In this document: in pieces, positions 63,878-64,000 of the stretch
Layout: every line of letters begins with the position of its first letter
Numbering within the stretch: the first letter of the stretch is position 1
Assembly (NCBI RefSeq): GCF_002887595.1
Contig: NZ_PEBU01000004.1
Coordinates: forward strand, 248,001 to 312,000
Direction of reading: 5' to 3'
Source of the DNA: Bowmanella denitrificans
GTDB lineage: Bacteria > Pseudomonadota > Gammaproteobacteria > Enterobacterales > Alteromonadaceae
DNA: 64,000 nt
Notes under the pieces: generated by a model
The model's database searches: none
What the model was told of the DNA's origin: nothing
Seen by the model: only the letters and a program-made list of their open reading frames with translations
Program-made: the position numbers and the translations under genes

Positions 63878-64000
63878 ATGAATATTTTTCGAGATGATGC
63901 CGTCTCATGGTTATCTACGCTGGCTGATTCCAGCGTAGACCTTATTATCACTGACCCCCCTTATGAGTCATTAGAGAAGCATCGAAAAATTGGTACGACA
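63878..64000 (+). CDS. Site-specific DNA methyltransferase (N-terminal part, 3' partial)
   Basis: The 41 visible residues begin MNIFRDDAVSWLSTLADSS and contain DLIITDPPYES: the DPPY motif IV of amino-methyltransferases (N6-adenine or N4-cytosine). An N-terminal position of DPPY is typical of the beta-type class. The rest lies beyond the window, so the recognition site and any restriction enzyme partner are unknown. The low G+C and the small Cys-rich gene before it suggest a mobile restriction-modification or defence locus. Confidence 0.88.
   Translation, partial: MNIFRDDAVSWLSTLADSSVDLIITDPPYESLEKHRKIGTT

Overview
The window looks like a chromosomal segment of a marine or aquatic gammaproteobacterium of the Alteromonadales type. 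The signs are two TonB-dependent receptors, PEP-CTERM and ExeM/NucH-type secreted proteins, an NhaA/NhaR pair, many secreted hydrolases and roughly 50% G+C. This taxon call is an inference from gene content only. No rRNA, tRNA, CRISPR array or insertion sequence was recognised.

Layout. 1-7.3 kb: end of a beta-propeller protein, a patatin/beta-barrel phospholipase, a TPR protein with a receiver domain that lacks its phospho-acceptor Asp, a lipase-like hydrolase and a diguanylate cyclase. 7.3-15.1 kb: a secreted cyanophycinase divergent from a TonB receptor, a YfcC-type carrier and an isoaspartyl dipeptidase, which together read as a cyanophycin (or beta-aspartyl peptide) scavenging locus. 15.1-19.9 kb: a candidate Pho box, a large secreted double nuclease ending in a dockerin-like module, and a small PEP-CTERM protein with a cohesin-like domain, which suggests phosphate-controlled DNA scavenging by a surface-anchored nuclease. 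20-27.5 kb: cupin protein, unknown membrane protein, MetY, hydrolase, and a TetR-controlled set of small genes with twin palindromic operators. 27.5-32.1 kb: GH5 glucanase and CE4 deacetylase, both carrying chitin-binding-like modules, and MltD.

32.2-37.6 kb: two amidohydrolases (one fused to a RidA domain behind a signal peptide), an SDR and a nitrilase-family amidase. 37.7-41 kb: BI-1/YccA, an HPF/RaiA-like protein, NhaA and divergent NhaR. 41-43.2 kb: tautomerase/NTF2-like/GST operon with a divergent LysR regulator. 43.2-49 kb: TonB siderophore-type receptor with an ABC ATPase and two ABC-2 permeases. 49.2-51.9 kb: cytoplasmic-looking trypsin-like protease and a lipoprotein. 52-55.4 kb: small detoxification-type genes, including a frameshifted glyoxalase I and a TetR regulator with three operator-like sites. 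55.7-63 kb: MacAB-like efflux operon followed by its own sigma-54 activator and sensor kinase, preceded by a good sigma-54 promoter match. 63-64 kb: lower G+C, a cysteine-rich small protein and the start of a DNA methyltransferase, probably the edge of an acquired island.
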